Shown one piece after another: positions 24,807 to 33,910 of a DNA stretch of 64,000 nt (position 1 is the first letter of the stretch; every line of letters starts with the position of its first letter). The notes under the pieces were generated by a model. It did no database searches. It worked only from the letters and a program-made list of their open reading frames with translations, and was not told the DNA's origin. The stretch is taken from the NCBI RefSeq assembly GCF_001005085.2, contig NZ_LBMU02000011.1, positions 57,073 through 121,072 on the forward strand, given 5' to 3'. Both the position numbers and the translations under genes were made by a program. Source of the stretch: Streptomyces humi (GTDB taxonomy: Bacteria > Actinomycetota > Actinomycetes > Streptomycetales > Streptomycetaceae).

Positions 24807-25369
24807 CCGGCCGGCCGGCCGCGGAGGACCCGCGGGCCGCCCGCACCCGGGCGCGGCTGCGGACGGCCCTCCTGGCGGAGTGCGCCGAACGGCCGCTCGC
24901 GGAGGTGGGCGTGACCGCGCTGGTACGCCGGGCCGGCGTCGGGCGCGCCACGTTCTACGTCCACTACGACGGCCTGGAGGCGCTGGCGGTCGACGCCTGC
25001 GCGGACGTCGTACGGGAGGCCGTGGACGCGCTGCACGCCTGGCGGGGGCGGCCCGATCCGGTGCACGCTCCCCCGGCGCTGCGGGAGTTCTTCGGGGGAC
25101 TGGTTCCGCACGCGGCTCTGTACCGGGAGCTGCTCACGCCCGGTGGCGGCGGCCCGCTCGGCCGGGTGCTGCACCAGGACCTGCGGGCACGCAGCCTCGC
25201 CGAGCGGGAGCTGGTGGGGGCGGCGGACGCCCCGCTGGTGGCGTCGGCGGTGGCCGCCACCTTCGCCGGGGTGCTGGCCGACTGGCTGCACGGCCTGCTG
25301 GAGGCCGGCCCCGGCGAGGTGGCGGACCAGGTGTGGCAGTTGCTGGTGGCCCTGCACATGAGCCGTTGA
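24803..25369 (+). CDS. TetR-family regulator
   Basis: A 188-residue TetR-type protein. The N-terminal domain reads RARLRTALLAECAERPLAEV then GVTALVRRAGVGRATFYVHY, a standard helix-turn-helix. The ligand domain is all-helical and ends ADQVWQLLVALHMS. The GTG start is set by the 4-bp overlap with the DUF1304 gene. It probably represses its own operon through the palindrome at 24385. Confidence 0.88.
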   Translation: MTGRPAAEDPRAARTRARLRTALLAECAERPLAEVGVTALVRRAGVGRATFYVHYDGLEALAVDACADVVREAVDALHAWRGRPDPVHAPPALREFFGGLVPHAALYRELLTPGGGGPLGRVLHQDLRARSLAERELVGAADAPLVASAVAATFAGVLADWLHGLLEAGPGEVADQVWQLLVALHMSR

Positions 25370-25438
25370 CCGGTACCGGGGCCCGCGGTCGGCTGGTCCC
25401 GGCGGCCGGTGGGACGGTGTACCAGGTCCGGGTCCGGG

Positions 25439-26545
25439 TCAGAAGGTGAGCACGGGCTTGATCGCCTTGCCCGTGGTCATGTCCTGAACGGCCCGGTCGA
25501 TCTCGGCGAACGGGTAGGTGGCGATCAGCCGGTGCAGCGGCAGCCGCCCCTCGCCGACCAGCCGGACCAGGGCCGGGATGAACGCCTGGGTCTCGCTGTC
25601 GCCCAGCGTCAGGCCGACGATCCGCTTGCCGGCCAGCAACCCGTTGACGTCCAGGGGCACTTCGGTGCCGAAGGGCGGGGCGCCCACGACGACCAGGGTG
25701 CCGCGGGCGGCGAGGGCGTCGACGCCCTGGCGGAGCACGCCGGTGTTGCCGGTGGTCTCCACGACGCCGTCGGCGCCGGCACCGTCGGAGATCCGCCGGA
25801 CGGCGTCCGATATGTCCTCCCGGGTGGCGTCGACGGTGTGGGTCGCGCCCAACTCCCTTGCCAGTTCGAGCCGTTCGGCCACCCGGTCGACGGCGACGAT
25901 CGTGGTGGCGGGGGTGATCGCGGCCGCCATGACCGCCGAGAGGCCCACCGCCCCGGCGCCGAGTACGACGACCGTGCTGCCGGTGGCCGGCTCCAGCACG
26001 TTCCACACGGCACCGACCCCGGTCTGCACCCCGCAGCCGAGCGGGGCGACCGACTCCAGCGGGACGTCCGGGTCGACCTTGACGAGGCTGCGCTCGTCCA
26101 CCAGCGCCCGCTCGGCGAAGGAGGACTGGCCGAAGAAGTGCCCGCCGAGCGGCTCGCCGTCCCGGCTGACGGTGGCGGTGCCGTCGGCGCGCCGGCCGCC
26201 GATCAGGTTGAGCGGCAGCCAGGTGGCGCAGTAGGCGGGATGGCCGCCGTGACAGTTGCGGCAGTCACCGCAGGAGGTGAAGGACAGCACCACGTGGTCG
26301 CCGGGGGCGACGGAGGTGACGGCGGAGCCGACGGCCTCCACGACACCGGCGCCCTCGTGGCCGAGGACTCCCGGCAGCGGGAAGGGCAGTCCGCCGCTCG
26401 CCACGCCGAGGTCGGTGTGGCACAGACCGGTGGCCACCATCCGGACCAGCGCCTCGCGGGGCCCCGGTGCGTCGAGTTCGACGTCGGTGAGGGTGAAGGG
26501 TGCGCCGCCGGACTCGACCACGGCGGCTCGGGTGGTGATGGGCAT
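25439..26545 (-). CDS. zinc-dependent NAD(P) alcohol dehydrogenase
   Basis: A 368-residue medium-chain dehydrogenase. Catalytic zinc ligands: C of GLCHTDL (about 44), H of GHEGAG (about 66), C of LGCGVQTG (about 170). The structural-zinc lobe SCGDCRNCHGGHPAYC is complete. The coenzyme loop is VLGAGAVGLSAV, with D of VAVDR indicating NAD preference. It resembles aryl-alcohol (benzyl alcohol) dehydrogenases. AGGAG is 8 bases from the ATG. It lies 25 bp after the aldehyde dehydrogenase in the same operon, forming an alcohol-to-acid route. Confidence 0.93.
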   Translation of the reverse strand: MPITTRAAVVESGGAPFTLTDVELDAPGPREALVRMVATGLCHTDLGVASGGLPFPLPGVLGHEGAGVVEAVGSAVTSVAPGDHVVLSFTSCGDCRNCHGGHPAYCATWLPLNLIGGRRADGTATVSRDGEPLGGHFFGQSSFAERALVDERSLVKVDPDVPLESVAPLGCGVQTGVGAVWNVLEPATGSTVVVLGAGAVGLSAVMAAAITPATTIVAVDRVAERLELARELGATHTVDATREDISDAVRRISDGAGADGVVETTGNTGVLRQGVDALAARGTLVVVGAPPFGTEVPLDVNGLLAGKRIVGLTLGDSETQAFIPALVRLVGEGRLPLHRLIATYPFAEIDRAVQDMTTGKAIKPVLTF

Positions 26546-26570
26546 CGTACGAACTCCTGGTCTGCGGGGC

Positions 26571-28028
26571 TCAGTCGAGCGCGACGACGACGGACTTGAC
26601 CTTGGTGTAGGCCGCCAGGGCCTCGGGGCCGTACTCACGGCCGAAGCCGGAGGCCTTGACGCCGCCGAAGGGGACGGCGGGGTCGAGCAGCGCCCAGTCG
26701 TTCACCCAGACGATCCCGGCCTGGAGACGGGCGGCGACCCGGTGGGCGCGGCCGAGGCTGCCGGTCTGGATGCCCGAGGCCAGGCCGTACGGTGTGGAGT
26801 TGGCGAGGGCGACGGCCTCGTCCTCGGTGTCGAAGGGCTGCACCGTGAGGACCGGGCCGAAGATCTCGTCCTGGATCACCCTGGAGTCGTTCGGCAGGTC
26901 GGCGACGACGGTCGGCCGGTAGTAGAAACCGCCGTTCAGGTCGAGGCGTTCGCCGCCGCAGACGATCCGGCCGCCCTCCTTGCGGGCGAGTTCGACGTAC
27001 TCCTCGACCTTGCGCAGGTGCTTCTCCCCCGCCATCGGGCCGACCACGGTGGCCGGGTCGCGCGGGTCGCCGACGGGGACGCCGGGGACGGCCTCGGCGA
27101 GGATGCCGAGCAGGGTGGCGTAGACCGGGCGGGCGACCAGGAGCCGGGGGCCGCCCATGCAGAACTGGCCGGTGTTGAAGACGAAGGCCTTGATCACCGC
27201 GCCGACGGCCTTCTCCAGGTCGGCGTCCTCGAAGACCAGGTGGGCCGCGTTGCCGCCGAGTTCCACGGTGACCGGCTTGAGGGCCTGGCCCGCCGTGCCC
27301 GCCACGTGCCGGCCGATGGCGGTGGAGCCGGTGAACGCGACCTTGTCGATGCCCGGGTGGCGCAGCAGGGCCTCGCCCGCGACCGGTCCGGCGCCGGTGA
27401 CGACGTTGACCACCCCGTCCGGGACGCCCGCCTCCTTGAACAGGCGGGCCATGTACAGGGCGCTGAGCGGGGTCTCGTCGGCCGGCTTGTGGACGACCGT
27501 GTTGCCGGCGGCGAGGGCCGGCCCGATCTTCGAACCGGCCAGGATCAGCGGGAAGTTGAAGGGTGTGATGGCCGCGACCACGCCGACCGGTTCGTGCCGG
27601 GTGTAGGCGAGGGCATTGAGCGGGACGTCGCGGACGGCGCCGTCGAGGGAGTGCGCGAGGGCCGCGAAGTGCTCGTAGTCGTTGGCCGCGTTGGTGACGT
27701 CGACCGCCGTGGCCAGGGTGATCGGCTTGCCGACGTCCAGGCTCTCCAGGGCCGCGATCTCCTCGGCGTTCTCCCGGATCAGCTCGGCGATCCGGTGCAG
27801 CACCCGGCCGCGCTCCCGGCCGCTGAGCCCCGACCACTCCCCCGCGTCGAAGGCCTCCCGTGCGGCGCGCACGGCGGCGTCGACGTCGGAGGCGCCTGCC
27901 TCCGCGACCGTGGTGACCACCCGGCCGGTGGCCGGGTCGGTCACCTCCGTCCGGCCCCCGTCGGCGGCCTCCCGCCACTGTCCGCCGATGAACAGCCGCC
28001 CCGGGCCGGTCTCGAAGGTGGTCGTCAT
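26571..28028 (-). CDS. NAD(P)-dependent aldehyde dehydrogenase
   Basis: A 485-residue aldehyde dehydrogenase. General base Glu in VTVELGGNAAHLV (about 252) and catalytic Cys in NTGQFCMGGPRLLV (about 287) are in place, plus the oxyanion Asn in FNFPLILAGSK and the C-terminal EIFGPVLTV. Length is standard. The nearest described type is benzaldehyde/salicylaldehyde-like. GGGAG lies before the ATG. It is divergent from a MarR gene with two palindromes between, so an aldehyde or aromatic acid may be the inducer. Confidence 0.93.
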   Translation of the reverse strand: MTTTFETGPGRLFIGGQWREAADGGRTEVTDPATGRVVTTVAEAGASDVDAAVRAAREAFDAGEWSGLSGRERGRVLHRIAELIRENAEEIAALESLDVGKPITLATAVDVTNAANDYEHFAALAHSLDGAVRDVPLNALAYTRHEPVGVVAAITPFNFPLILAGSKIGPALAAGNTVVHKPADETPLSALYMARLFKEAGVPDGVVNVVTGAGPVAGEALLRHPGIDKVAFTGSTAIGRHVAGTAGQALKPVTVELGGNAAHLVFEDADLEKAVGAVIKAFVFNTGQFCMGGPRLLVARPVYATLLGILAEAVPGVPVGDPRDPATVVGPMAGEKHLRKVEEYVELARKEGGRIVCGGERLDLNGGFYYRPTVVADLPNDSRVIQDEIFGPVLTVQPFDTEDEAVALANSTPYGLASGIQTGSLGRAHRVAARLQAGIVWVNDWALLDPAVPFGGVKASGFGREYGPEALAAYTKVKSVVVALD

Positions 28029-28064
28029 TGCCCACTCCCAGCGTTGGTCGCTTAGTGTTCAACA

Positions 28065-28113
28065 AACAGGATTCCTGTTGGTCCGCAGTCTGATTACAGA
28101 CAGGATTCCTGTC
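28065..28113. promoter_or_regulatory. twin 15-bp MarR operators
   Basis: AACAGGATTCCTGTT (28065-28079) and GACAGGATTCCTGTC (28099-28113) are both perfect palindromes around a central T, 34 bp apart centre to centre. They sit between the divergent aldehyde dehydrogenase and MarR genes. The second lies 7 bp before the TAGGGT box of the MarR gene, so binding would block both promoters. Confidence 0.88.
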
Positions 28114-28132
28114 AATGGTCTAGGGTGCACGC

Positions 28133-28561
28133 ATGGTCGGTACAAAGACACGCCCCTCGCTGCTGTACATGGTCAAGCAGGTGGAGCTGGTGGTGCGCTC
28201 ACGCCTCGACGAGCTGGTGAAGCCCGCCGGGATCACGGCGTTGCAGTACACGGCCCTGACCGTCCTGGAGCGCCACGACGGCCTCTCGGCCGCCCAGCTG
28301 GCCCGGGACTCGTTCGTGACCGCCCAGTCGATGGCCGACCTCGTACGGTCGCTGGAGAGCCGGGGGCTCGTCCGACGGGAACGCAATCCGCGCAACCGGC
28401 GGGAGCTGCTGATCCTGCTCACCGACGCCGGGCGCGAACTGCTCGCCGGGGTCGCCGGGCAGGTGCGGGAGCTGGAGGAGCGGATGGTCCGGGACCTCAC
28501 CGCGCATCAGGAGGAGCAGTTCCGCCAGGCGCTCGGCAAGGCGTGGCACGCGCTCTCGTAG
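28133..28561 (+). CDS. MarR-family transcriptional regulator
   Basis: A 142-residue winged-helix dimeric regulator. The DNA-reading segment is LSAAQLARDSFVTAQSMADLV, followed by the wing SRGLVRRERNPRNRRE (about 85-100). There is no ribosome binding site; TAGGGT (28121-28126) ends 6 bases before the ATG, so the mRNA is probably leaderless. It should repress itself and the divergent ALDH-ADH operon via the two operators upstream. Confidence 0.93.
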   Translation: MVGTKTRPSLLYMVKQVELVVRSRLDELVKPAGITALQYTALTVLERHDGLSAAQLARDSFVTAQSMADLVRSLESRGLVRRERNPRNRRELLILLTDAGRELLAGVAGQVRELEERMVRDLTAHQEEQFRQALGKAWHALS

Positions 28562-28753
28562 CCGAAGAGGCCGGACCAGGCCGCGCGGTACCGCTCCCAC
28601 GTGCGGTTTCTCCGACTGTCGCGCACGCCACAGAAAATGGCATGCCGAAGCAGCAGACATATGTCAATCGAACATGCTCAAATTCCCTCCATCGAGGGTA
28701 ACTTGCAAGGCGGGGAACGGAATTGACCGGCAGGGGTGGGAGGTGATGCCGTC

Positions 28754-29146
28754 GTGCGCCAGGAACCCCGGCAGGATCCCGCGCCGCTCACCCGGCACCT
28801 GCGCGTCCACCAGGACCACGGCCACACGGTGCTGGAGTTCCGGGGCGAGATCGACATCGCGGCGGCCACGGAGATCGCGCCCTACCTGGACCTGGTGACC
28901 GCGCGGAACGGTTCCCGGGTGGTGATCGACCTGCGGCACGTCGAGTTCTTCGACTGCTCCGGGCTGCGACTGCTGTACCGGGCCCGCAGCCGGGTGCTGG
29001 AGCGCGGCGGACAGCTCCGGCTGGTGTGCGCGCACCCGCTGACCCTGCGGGTGCTGAAGGTGACGGGCCTGTCCGGGCTGCTGCCGCCGCTGGCGACGCT
29101 GGACGCGGCCCTGGGCCTGCCCGAGGCCACGTCCGGCACCCTGTGA
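28754..29146 (+). CDS. STAS-domain anti-sigma-factor antagonist
   Basis: A 130-residue STAS protein. The core reads HTVLEFRGEIDIAAATEI, and the phosphoserine loop is FFDCSGLRLLYRA, with Ser after Cys where classical SpoIIAA/RsbV has D-S-S-G; the phosphorylatable Ser is therefore present. It should bind an anti-sigma kinase. GTG at 28754 is preferred since GGAGGTGA (28739-28746) is a near-perfect ribosome site 7 bases before it. A weak SigB-like -10 GGGTAA (28696-28701) lies upstream without a convincing -35. Confidence 0.88.
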   Translation: MRQEPRQDPAPLTRHLRVHQDHGHTVLEFRGEIDIAAATEIAPYLDLVTARNGSRVVIDLRHVEFFDCSGLRLLYRARSRVLERGGQLRLVCAHPLTLRVLKVTGLSGLLPPLATLDAALGLPEATSGTL

Positions 29147-29164
29147 ACGCCCCCGTGACCGGCT

Positions 29165-30358
29165 CTACTTGAGGATCCTCGTGACCTGACCGGCGCCGAC
29201 CGTCCGGCCGCCCTCGCGGATCGCGAACTTCAGTCCCTCCTCCATGGCGATCGGCTGGATCAGCTGGACGTTCATGGTGGTGTTGTCACCCGGCATGACC
29301 ATCTCGGTGCCCGGCGGCAGGGTGACGATCCCGGTCACGTCGGTGGTGCGGAAGTAGAACTGGGGGCGGTAGTTCTGGAAGAACGGGGTGTGCCGGCCGC
29401 CCTCGTCCTTGGCGAGGATGTACGCACGGGCCTCGAACTCCGTGTGCGGGGTGACCGATCCGGGTTTGATGACGACCTGCCCGCGCTCGACCTCGTCCCG
29501 CTTCACCCCGCGCAGCAGCAGCCCCACGTTCTCCCCGGCCCGGCCCTCGTCCAGCAGCTTGCGGAACATCTCGACGCCGGTGACCGTCGTCCTCGTCTTC
29601 TGCGGGTGGATGCCGATGATCTCGATCTCGCTGTTGACCCGCAGTACCCCGCGCTCGATCCGGCCGGTGACGACCGTGCCCCGGCCGGTGATGGTGAAGA
29701 CGTCCTCGATCGGCATCAGGAACGGCCGGTCCACGTCCCGCACCGGCTCCGGTACGAACTCGTCCACGGCGTCGAGGAGTTCGAGCAGGGCCGCGGTCCA
29801 CTGCGGATCGCCCTCCAGGGCTCGGAGCGCGGAGACCTTGACCACCGGGACGTCGTCGCCGGGGAACTCGTACTCGGTGAGCAGTTCGCGCACCTCCAGC
29901 TCCACGAGTTCCAGGATCTCCTCGTCGTCCACCATGTCGGTCTTGTTCAGGGCGACGACGATGTACGGCACGCCCACCTGCCGGGCCAGCAGGACGTGTT
30001 CCTTGGTCTGGGGCATCGGCCCGTCGGTGGCCGCGACCACCAGGATCGCCCCGTCCATCTGGGCGGCCCCGGTGATCATGTTCTTGATGTAGTCGGCGTG
30101 CCCCGGGCAGTCGACGTGCGCGTAGTGCCGGCGCTCGGTCTGGTACTCGACGTGCGCGATGGAGATGGTGATGCCGCGCTGCCGCTCCTCGGGCGCCTTG
30201 TCGATCTGGTCGAACGGCGTGAACGGGTTGAGCTGGGGGTACTTGTCGTGCAGCACCTTGGTGATGGCCGCGGTGAGTGTGGTCTTGCCGTGGTCGATGT
30301 GCCCGATGGTGCCGATGTTCACATGCGGTTTCGTCCGCTCGAACCTGGCCTTCGCCAC
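29165..30358 (-). CDS. tuf: elongation factor Tu (probably a paralogue)
   Basis: A 397-residue EF-Tu with all three domains: GTPase motifs GHIDHGKT (about 19-26; most EF-Tu have GHVDHGKT), DCPGH and NKTD, then the beta-barrel domains ending [12 protein letters not shown]. Several positions differ from the abundant actinobacterial EF-Tu1, for example NPFTPFDQ after DKYPQL. It does not sit in the str operon (rpsL-rpsG-fus-tuf) but behind prs, so it is most likely a secondary, conditionally expressed EF-Tu such as tuf3 of S. coelicolor. GTG start with CAGGAGG upstream. Residues I recognise as elfamycin-contact sites look unchanged. Confidence 0.93.
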   Translation of the reverse strand: MAKARFERTKPHVNIGTIGHIDHGKTTLTAAITKVLHDKYPQLNPFTPFDQIDKAPEERQRGITISIAHVEYQTERRHYAHVDCPGHADYIKNMITGAAQMDGAILVVAATDGPMPQTKEHVLLARQVGVPYIVVALNKTDMVDDEEILELVELEVRELLTEYEFPGDDVPVVKVSALRALEGDPQWTAALLELLDAVDEFVPEPVRDVDRPFLMPIEDVFTITGRGTVVTGRIERGVLRVNSEIEIIGIHPQKTRTTVTGVEMFRKLLDEGRAGENVGLLLRGVKRDEVERGQVVIKPGSVTPHTEFEARAYILAKDEGGRHTPFFQNYRPQFYFRTTDVTGIVTLPPGTEMVMPGDNTTMNVQLIQPIAMEEGLKFAIREGGRTVGAGQVTRILK

Positions 30359-30423
30359 TGGGGGCCTCCTGATCGCCTCGGTGCCGCCGAGCGCGGGTCA
30401 GCGCTACAACTCCTCCCTCCTGT

Positions 30424-31380
30424 CTAGAGGTTGCGCGGCTCTTCGAACAGGGCGCTCACGGACTCGCCGTTGTGAATACGGCGTACGGCCTCGGCCAGCG
30501 CCGGGGCGATGGACAGGATCCGCAGCTTGTCGGTGTGCTCTTCGACGGGCACCGGCACCGTGTTGGTGCAGACGATCTCCAGCACGTCGGGCTGCTCGGT
30601 CAGCCGCTTCAGGGCGCCCGCCGCGAACAGCCCGTGCGTGCAGGCGATCCGGATCGACCGCGGCGGGCCCAGCTCCCTCAGCCGCTCCAGGAGTTCGATG
30701 ACCGTGCTGCCCTTGGCGATCTCGTCGTCGAGCACGATCACGTCCCGGTCCGCGACCTCGCCGATGACCGAGCTGATGACGACCCGGTCGTCGGCGAACC
30801 GCTGCTTGGCGCCGGCCGCCACCTGCGCGCCGATCAGCCGGGCGAAGGCGGCGGCCTCCTTGGCGTTGCCGAGGTCCGGCGAGACGACGGTGGTGCGGGT
30901 GAGGTCGTACCGCCGGAAGTGCGCGGCCAGCTCCCGCAGCGCGTGCAGATGGTCGACGGGCACCGAGAAGAACCCGTGCACCTGCGGGGCGTGCAGGGTC
31001 ATCGCGAGCACCCGGCTCGCACCCGCGGCCACCATCAGGTCGGCGACCAGCCGGCCGCCGAGCGAGATGCGCGGGGCGTCCTTCTTGTCGGAGCGGGCGT
31101 AGGAGTAGTGCGGCATGACGACGGTGATCCGGCCCGCCGAGGCGCCCCGGGCCGCGTCGCACATCAGCAGCAGCTCCACCAGGTGCTCCTGCACCGGCCG
31201 GACCAGGGGCTGGATCAGGAAGACGTCCCGCTCCCGGCAGTTGGCCTGGAGCTGCACCTCCAGACAGTCGTTGGCGAACCTGCTGACCCGGGTCGGGCTG
31301 AGCGGCACCCCGAGGTGCGCGCAGACCTCCTCGGCCAGCTCGGGGTGGGCGCTGCCGCTGAAGACGGCGATGTCTCGCAC
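30424..31380 (-). CDS. prs: ribose-phosphate pyrophosphokinase
   Basis: A 318-residue PRPP synthetase. It has the N-terminal FSGSAHPELAEEV fold, the flexible catalytic stretch PHYSYARSDKKDAPRISLGG (about 98-117) and the PRPP loop VIVLDDEIAKGSTV (about 218-231). That loop departs from the DDMIDTAGT usual in the housekeeping enzyme, so this is a divergent paralogue. It makes PRPP from ribose 5-phosphate and ATP for nucleotide, His, Trp or NAD synthesis. AGGAG precedes the GTG. The EF-Tu gene follows 65 bp later on the same strand, probably co-transcribed. Confidence 0.9.
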   Translation of the reverse strand: MRDIAVFSGSAHPELAEEVCAHLGVPLSPTRVSRFANDCLEVQLQANCRERDVFLIQPLVRPVQEHLVELLLMCDAARGASAGRITVVMPHYSYARSDKKDAPRISLGGRLVADLMVAAGASRVLAMTLHAPQVHGFFSVPVDHLHALRELAAHFRRYDLTRTTVVSPDLGNAKEAAAFARLIGAQVAAGAKQRFADDRVVISSVIGEVADRDVIVLDDEIAKGSTVIELLERLRELGPPRSIRIACTHGLFAAGALKRLTEQPDVLEIVCTNTVPVPVEEHTDKLRILSIAPALAEAVRRIHNGESVSALFEEPRNL

Positions 31381-31440
31381 GATCCGCTCCTCGCATGATC
31401 AATACGGGCCTACGGCCTCATGCTACGGACCGTGGCGCTC

Positions 31441-32157
31441 TCACCACGGCACGGGTGTGCCGTCCCAGGAGAAGAACCCGCCGGTCGGACCGTCGTCGGG
31501 CAGCAGCGCCAGCCGTACGGCACCGCGGGCGCCCTCGGCCGGATCGCCGCCCCGGCCGGCCAGACCGGGGACCAGGTCGGTGGCCCGCGCCCCCGGGGCC
31601 AGGGCGTTGACCTTGATGCCGTCCGCGGCCAGTTCCTGGGCGTACAGGACGGTCAGCGCGTTGAGGGCGGCCTTGGCGGAGCGGTAGGCGGCGGACCTGG
31701 GGCTGCCGTGCGCGAACTGCGGATTGGGGTGGGTACTCCAGGTGAGGGAGGCGGCGCCGCTGGAGACGTTGACGACGCGCGGGTGGGCGGAGCGGCGCAG
31801 GACGGGCAGGAAGGCGTTGGTGACCGCGACGACGCCGAAGACGTCGGTCTCGTACGTCCGCCGGAAGTCGGCGACGGCGGTCTCGCCGGGCGGGCCGACG
31901 ACCGGCTGCACGCCCGCGTTGTTGACCAGGACGTCCAGGCGGTCCACGGCGGCCGCGGCCCGCTCGACGCTGCCGGGATCGGTGACGTCGAGGACGAGGA
32001 GCCGCGCGCCGGAACCGATCTCGGCGACGGCCCGCGCGCCCCGCCCGGCGTCCCGGGAACCCAGGTGGACGAGGAAGCCCTCCGCCGCGAGCAGCCGGGC
32101 CACATGGAAGCCGATGCCCTTGTTGGCACCGGTGACGAGTGCTGTGCGATCGTTCAT
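31441..32157 (-). CDS. short-chain dehydrogenase/reductase
   Basis: A 238-residue classical SDR. Cofactor loop TGANKGIGFHVA (residues 9-20), NNAG motif in LVNNAGVQP, serine in VNVSSGAASL and the catalytic YRSAK. Basic residues after the second strand (GSRDAGRGAR) suggest NADPH. The ATG at 32157 has only a weak ribosome site; a GTG 9 bases earlier is possible. It diverges from a helix-turn-helix regulator whose gene starts 76 bp away, a common SDR/MmyB-type pairing. Confidence 0.92.
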   Translation of the reverse strand: MNDRTALVTGANKGIGFHVARLLAAEGFLVHLGSRDAGRGARAVAEIGSGARLLVLDVTDPGSVERAAAAVDRLDVLVNNAGVQPVVGPPGETAVADFRRTYETDVFGVVAVTNAFLPVLRRSAHPRVVNVSSGAASLTWSTHPNPQFAHGSPRSAAYRSAKAALNALTVLYAQELAADGIKVNALAPGARATDLVPGLAGRGGDPAEGARGAVRLALLPDDGPTGGFFSWDGTPVPW

Positions 32158-32233
32158 GACAGCCACGGTTCCCCGGCCGCGTCCGCCCTGCCAGGGACCA
32201 CCTGTACCAGGCGGACCGGGAAGGCGGCGCTCG

Positions 32234-33058
32234 GTGGCACGGCAGGAGCTGGCCCGCTTCCTGCGGGAGCGCCGGGCGGGTCTGCGCCCGCAGACGGTGG
32301 GCCTGCCGGCCGGCACCGCCCCGCGCCGGACTCCGGGGCTGCGGCGCGAGGAGGTCGCCGAGCTGGCCCACATGTCGGTCGACTACTACACCCGTCTCGA
32401 ACAGGCCCGCGGTCCCCGCCCCTCCCCGCGCGTGCTGGACGCCCTGGCCGGCGCGCTGCGGCTGGCCCCCGCCGAACGCAGCCACCTCTTCCGGCTGGCG
32501 GGCTCGGCGGCGCCGCCGACGGGCACCCCGGCGGTGGGGCGGGTGCGCCCGCACGTGGCCGGGCTGCTGGAACGGCTGCCCGGCACCGCGGCGATCGTCA
32601 CCGACGCGGCCTACGGCCTGGTGGCCTGGAACCCCCTCGCCCAGCTTTTGCTCGGCGGTGACCTGGGACGCGGGACGACCAACCTGGCCCGGCGCCGCTT
32701 CCTCGGCCAGGGCCTGATGCCCGTGAGCTCCACCGCCGAGGAGTTCGGCCACGTGGTGGTGGCCCGGCTGCGGCGGGCCGCCGACCGCTATCCGAACGAC
32801 GCGCGGCTGACCGCGCTGCTCGCCGAACTGCACGCGGGCAGCGAGGAGTTCCGGTCGATCTGGGCGACACACCCGGTGCACGCCCCGGGTCACCGCGCCA
32901 AGGTCCTGGACCATCCGGAGCTGGGGCGGCTGCTGTTGAACTGCGATGTGCTGCTGGTACCGGAGGACGACCAGGAGGTCGTCCTCGTGACGGCCGACCC
33001 GGGCTCGCCGTCGGCGCGCCGGATCGCGGAGCTGGCGGCACGCGCAGGGGTCCGGTGA
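32234..33058 (+). CDS. helix-turn-helix regulator with MmyB-like ligand domain
   Basis: A 274-residue regulator: N-terminal XRE helix-turn-helix (TPGLRREEVAELAHMSVDYY, then TRLEQARG) followed by an MmyB-type PAS-like ligand domain (VTDAAYGLVAWNPLAQLLLG, about 130-149). This family binds a hydrophobic ligand and usually controls the neighbouring SDR, here the divergent gene. The GTG at 32234 is chosen for GGAAGG 10 bases upstream; longer in-frame frames have no support and overlap the SDR. Confidence 0.9.
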   Translation: MARQELARFLRERRAGLRPQTVGLPAGTAPRRTPGLRREEVAELAHMSVDYYTRLEQARGPRPSPRVLDALAGALRLAPAERSHLFRLAGSAAPPTGTPAVGRVRPHVAGLLERLPGTAAIVTDAAYGLVAWNPLAQLLLGGDLGRGTTNLARRRFLGQGLMPVSSTAEEFGHVVVARLRRAADRYPNDARLTALLAELHAGSEEFRSIWATHPVHAPGHRAKVLDHPELGRLLLNCDVLLVPEDDQEVVLVTADPGSPSARRIAELAARAGVR

Positions 33059-33183
33059 CGTCCGTCCGGTCACTTCACGCACACGCGTGTACCAGTACTG
33101 CGTCAGCTGTCTCAATCAGCCGACAACACGGTCTGGCACGGTGTTCGGCGGGCATTCGTGTCCTTGGAAAGGAGGACCGTCAC

Positions 33184-33888
33184 ATGGCGAGTTCCACCAA
33201 GGAGAGCAAGGCGAGCTCCACGAAGGAGACGCCCGTCAAGGCCCGGCCCCGGCGCATGCCCGGCTGGGCGAAGCTGCTGAGCGCGTTCGTGCTGGTGCTT
33301 GTGGTGCTGTTCGCCGGGATCAAACTGGCGGTGCTGCCGGGCATCAAGGACCTGTTCGGCACGGAGACCCGCGACAACACGGGCCCCGCGCTCCTGAAGT
33401 CCATCCAGGACATGAACCGTTACGACGCCGCCTCGGGCAACTTCCAGGTCGTGGTGGACCTGGAGAAGGACGCGAAGTACCTGCCCAGCGCGATCCGCGG
33501 CACCCGCACCCTGTACGTCGGCGCGGGCACGGTCGACGCCTATGTCGACCTCGGGCAGCTCGGCCAGAAGGACGTGACGGTCAACGGCGACCGTACCGAG
33601 GCCACCATCCGGCTGCCGCACGCGCAGCTCGGCAAGGCCGCGCTGGACGCCGACCACTCCTACGCCGTGTCCAAGCAGCGTGGTCTGCTGGACCGGCTGG
33701 GCGACCTGTTCTCGGACAACCCCAACAGCGAACAGGCGGTGCAGAAGCTCGCGGTGAAGCACATCTCGGCGGCTGCCAAGGACAGCGGCCTGACCAAGCG
33801 CGCCGAGACCAACACCACCGGCATGCTGGAAGGACTGCTGCACTCGCTCGGGTTCACGGAGGTGCACGTGTCCTACGGGACGGTGTGA
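33184..33888 (+). CDS. DUF4230 membrane-anchored protein
   Basis: A 234-residue protein with a basic Ser/Lys-rich cytosolic N-terminus, one membrane helix (about 30-50, KLLSAFVLVLVVLFAGIKLA) and an extracytoplasmic DUF4230 domain with KYLPSAIRGTRTLYVGAGTV. Function is unknown. AAAGGAGG lies before the ATG. The 125-bp gap upstream contains the palindrome ACACGCGTGT. Its stop is 22 bp from the stop of the convergent antiporter operon. Confidence 0.85.
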   Translation: MASSTKESKASSTKETPVKARPRRMPGWAKLLSAFVLVLVVLFAGIKLAVLPGIKDLFGTETRDNTGPALLKSIQDMNRYDAASGNFQVVVDLEKDAKYLPSAIRGTRTLYVGAGTVDAYVDLGQLGQKDVTVNGDRTEATIRLPHAQLGKAALDADHSYAVSKQRGLLDRLGDLFSDNPNSEQAVQKLAVKHISAAAKDSGLTKRAETNTTGMLEGLLHSLGFTEVHVSYGTV

Positions 33889-33910
33889 CGGTCCGTCCGG
33901 CGCCCCCGGC

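Noticed and set aside
28642..28701. 19-codon ORF starting ATGCCGAAGCAG before the STAS gene
   Set aside because: No ribosome binding site, very short, and it overlaps the likely STAS promoter region.
29165..30358. Elfamycin-resistant EF-Tu
   Set aside because: Positions I can place as kirromycin contact sites (Gln, Tyr, Gly, Gln and Ala of the usual set) appear to be the sensitive type.
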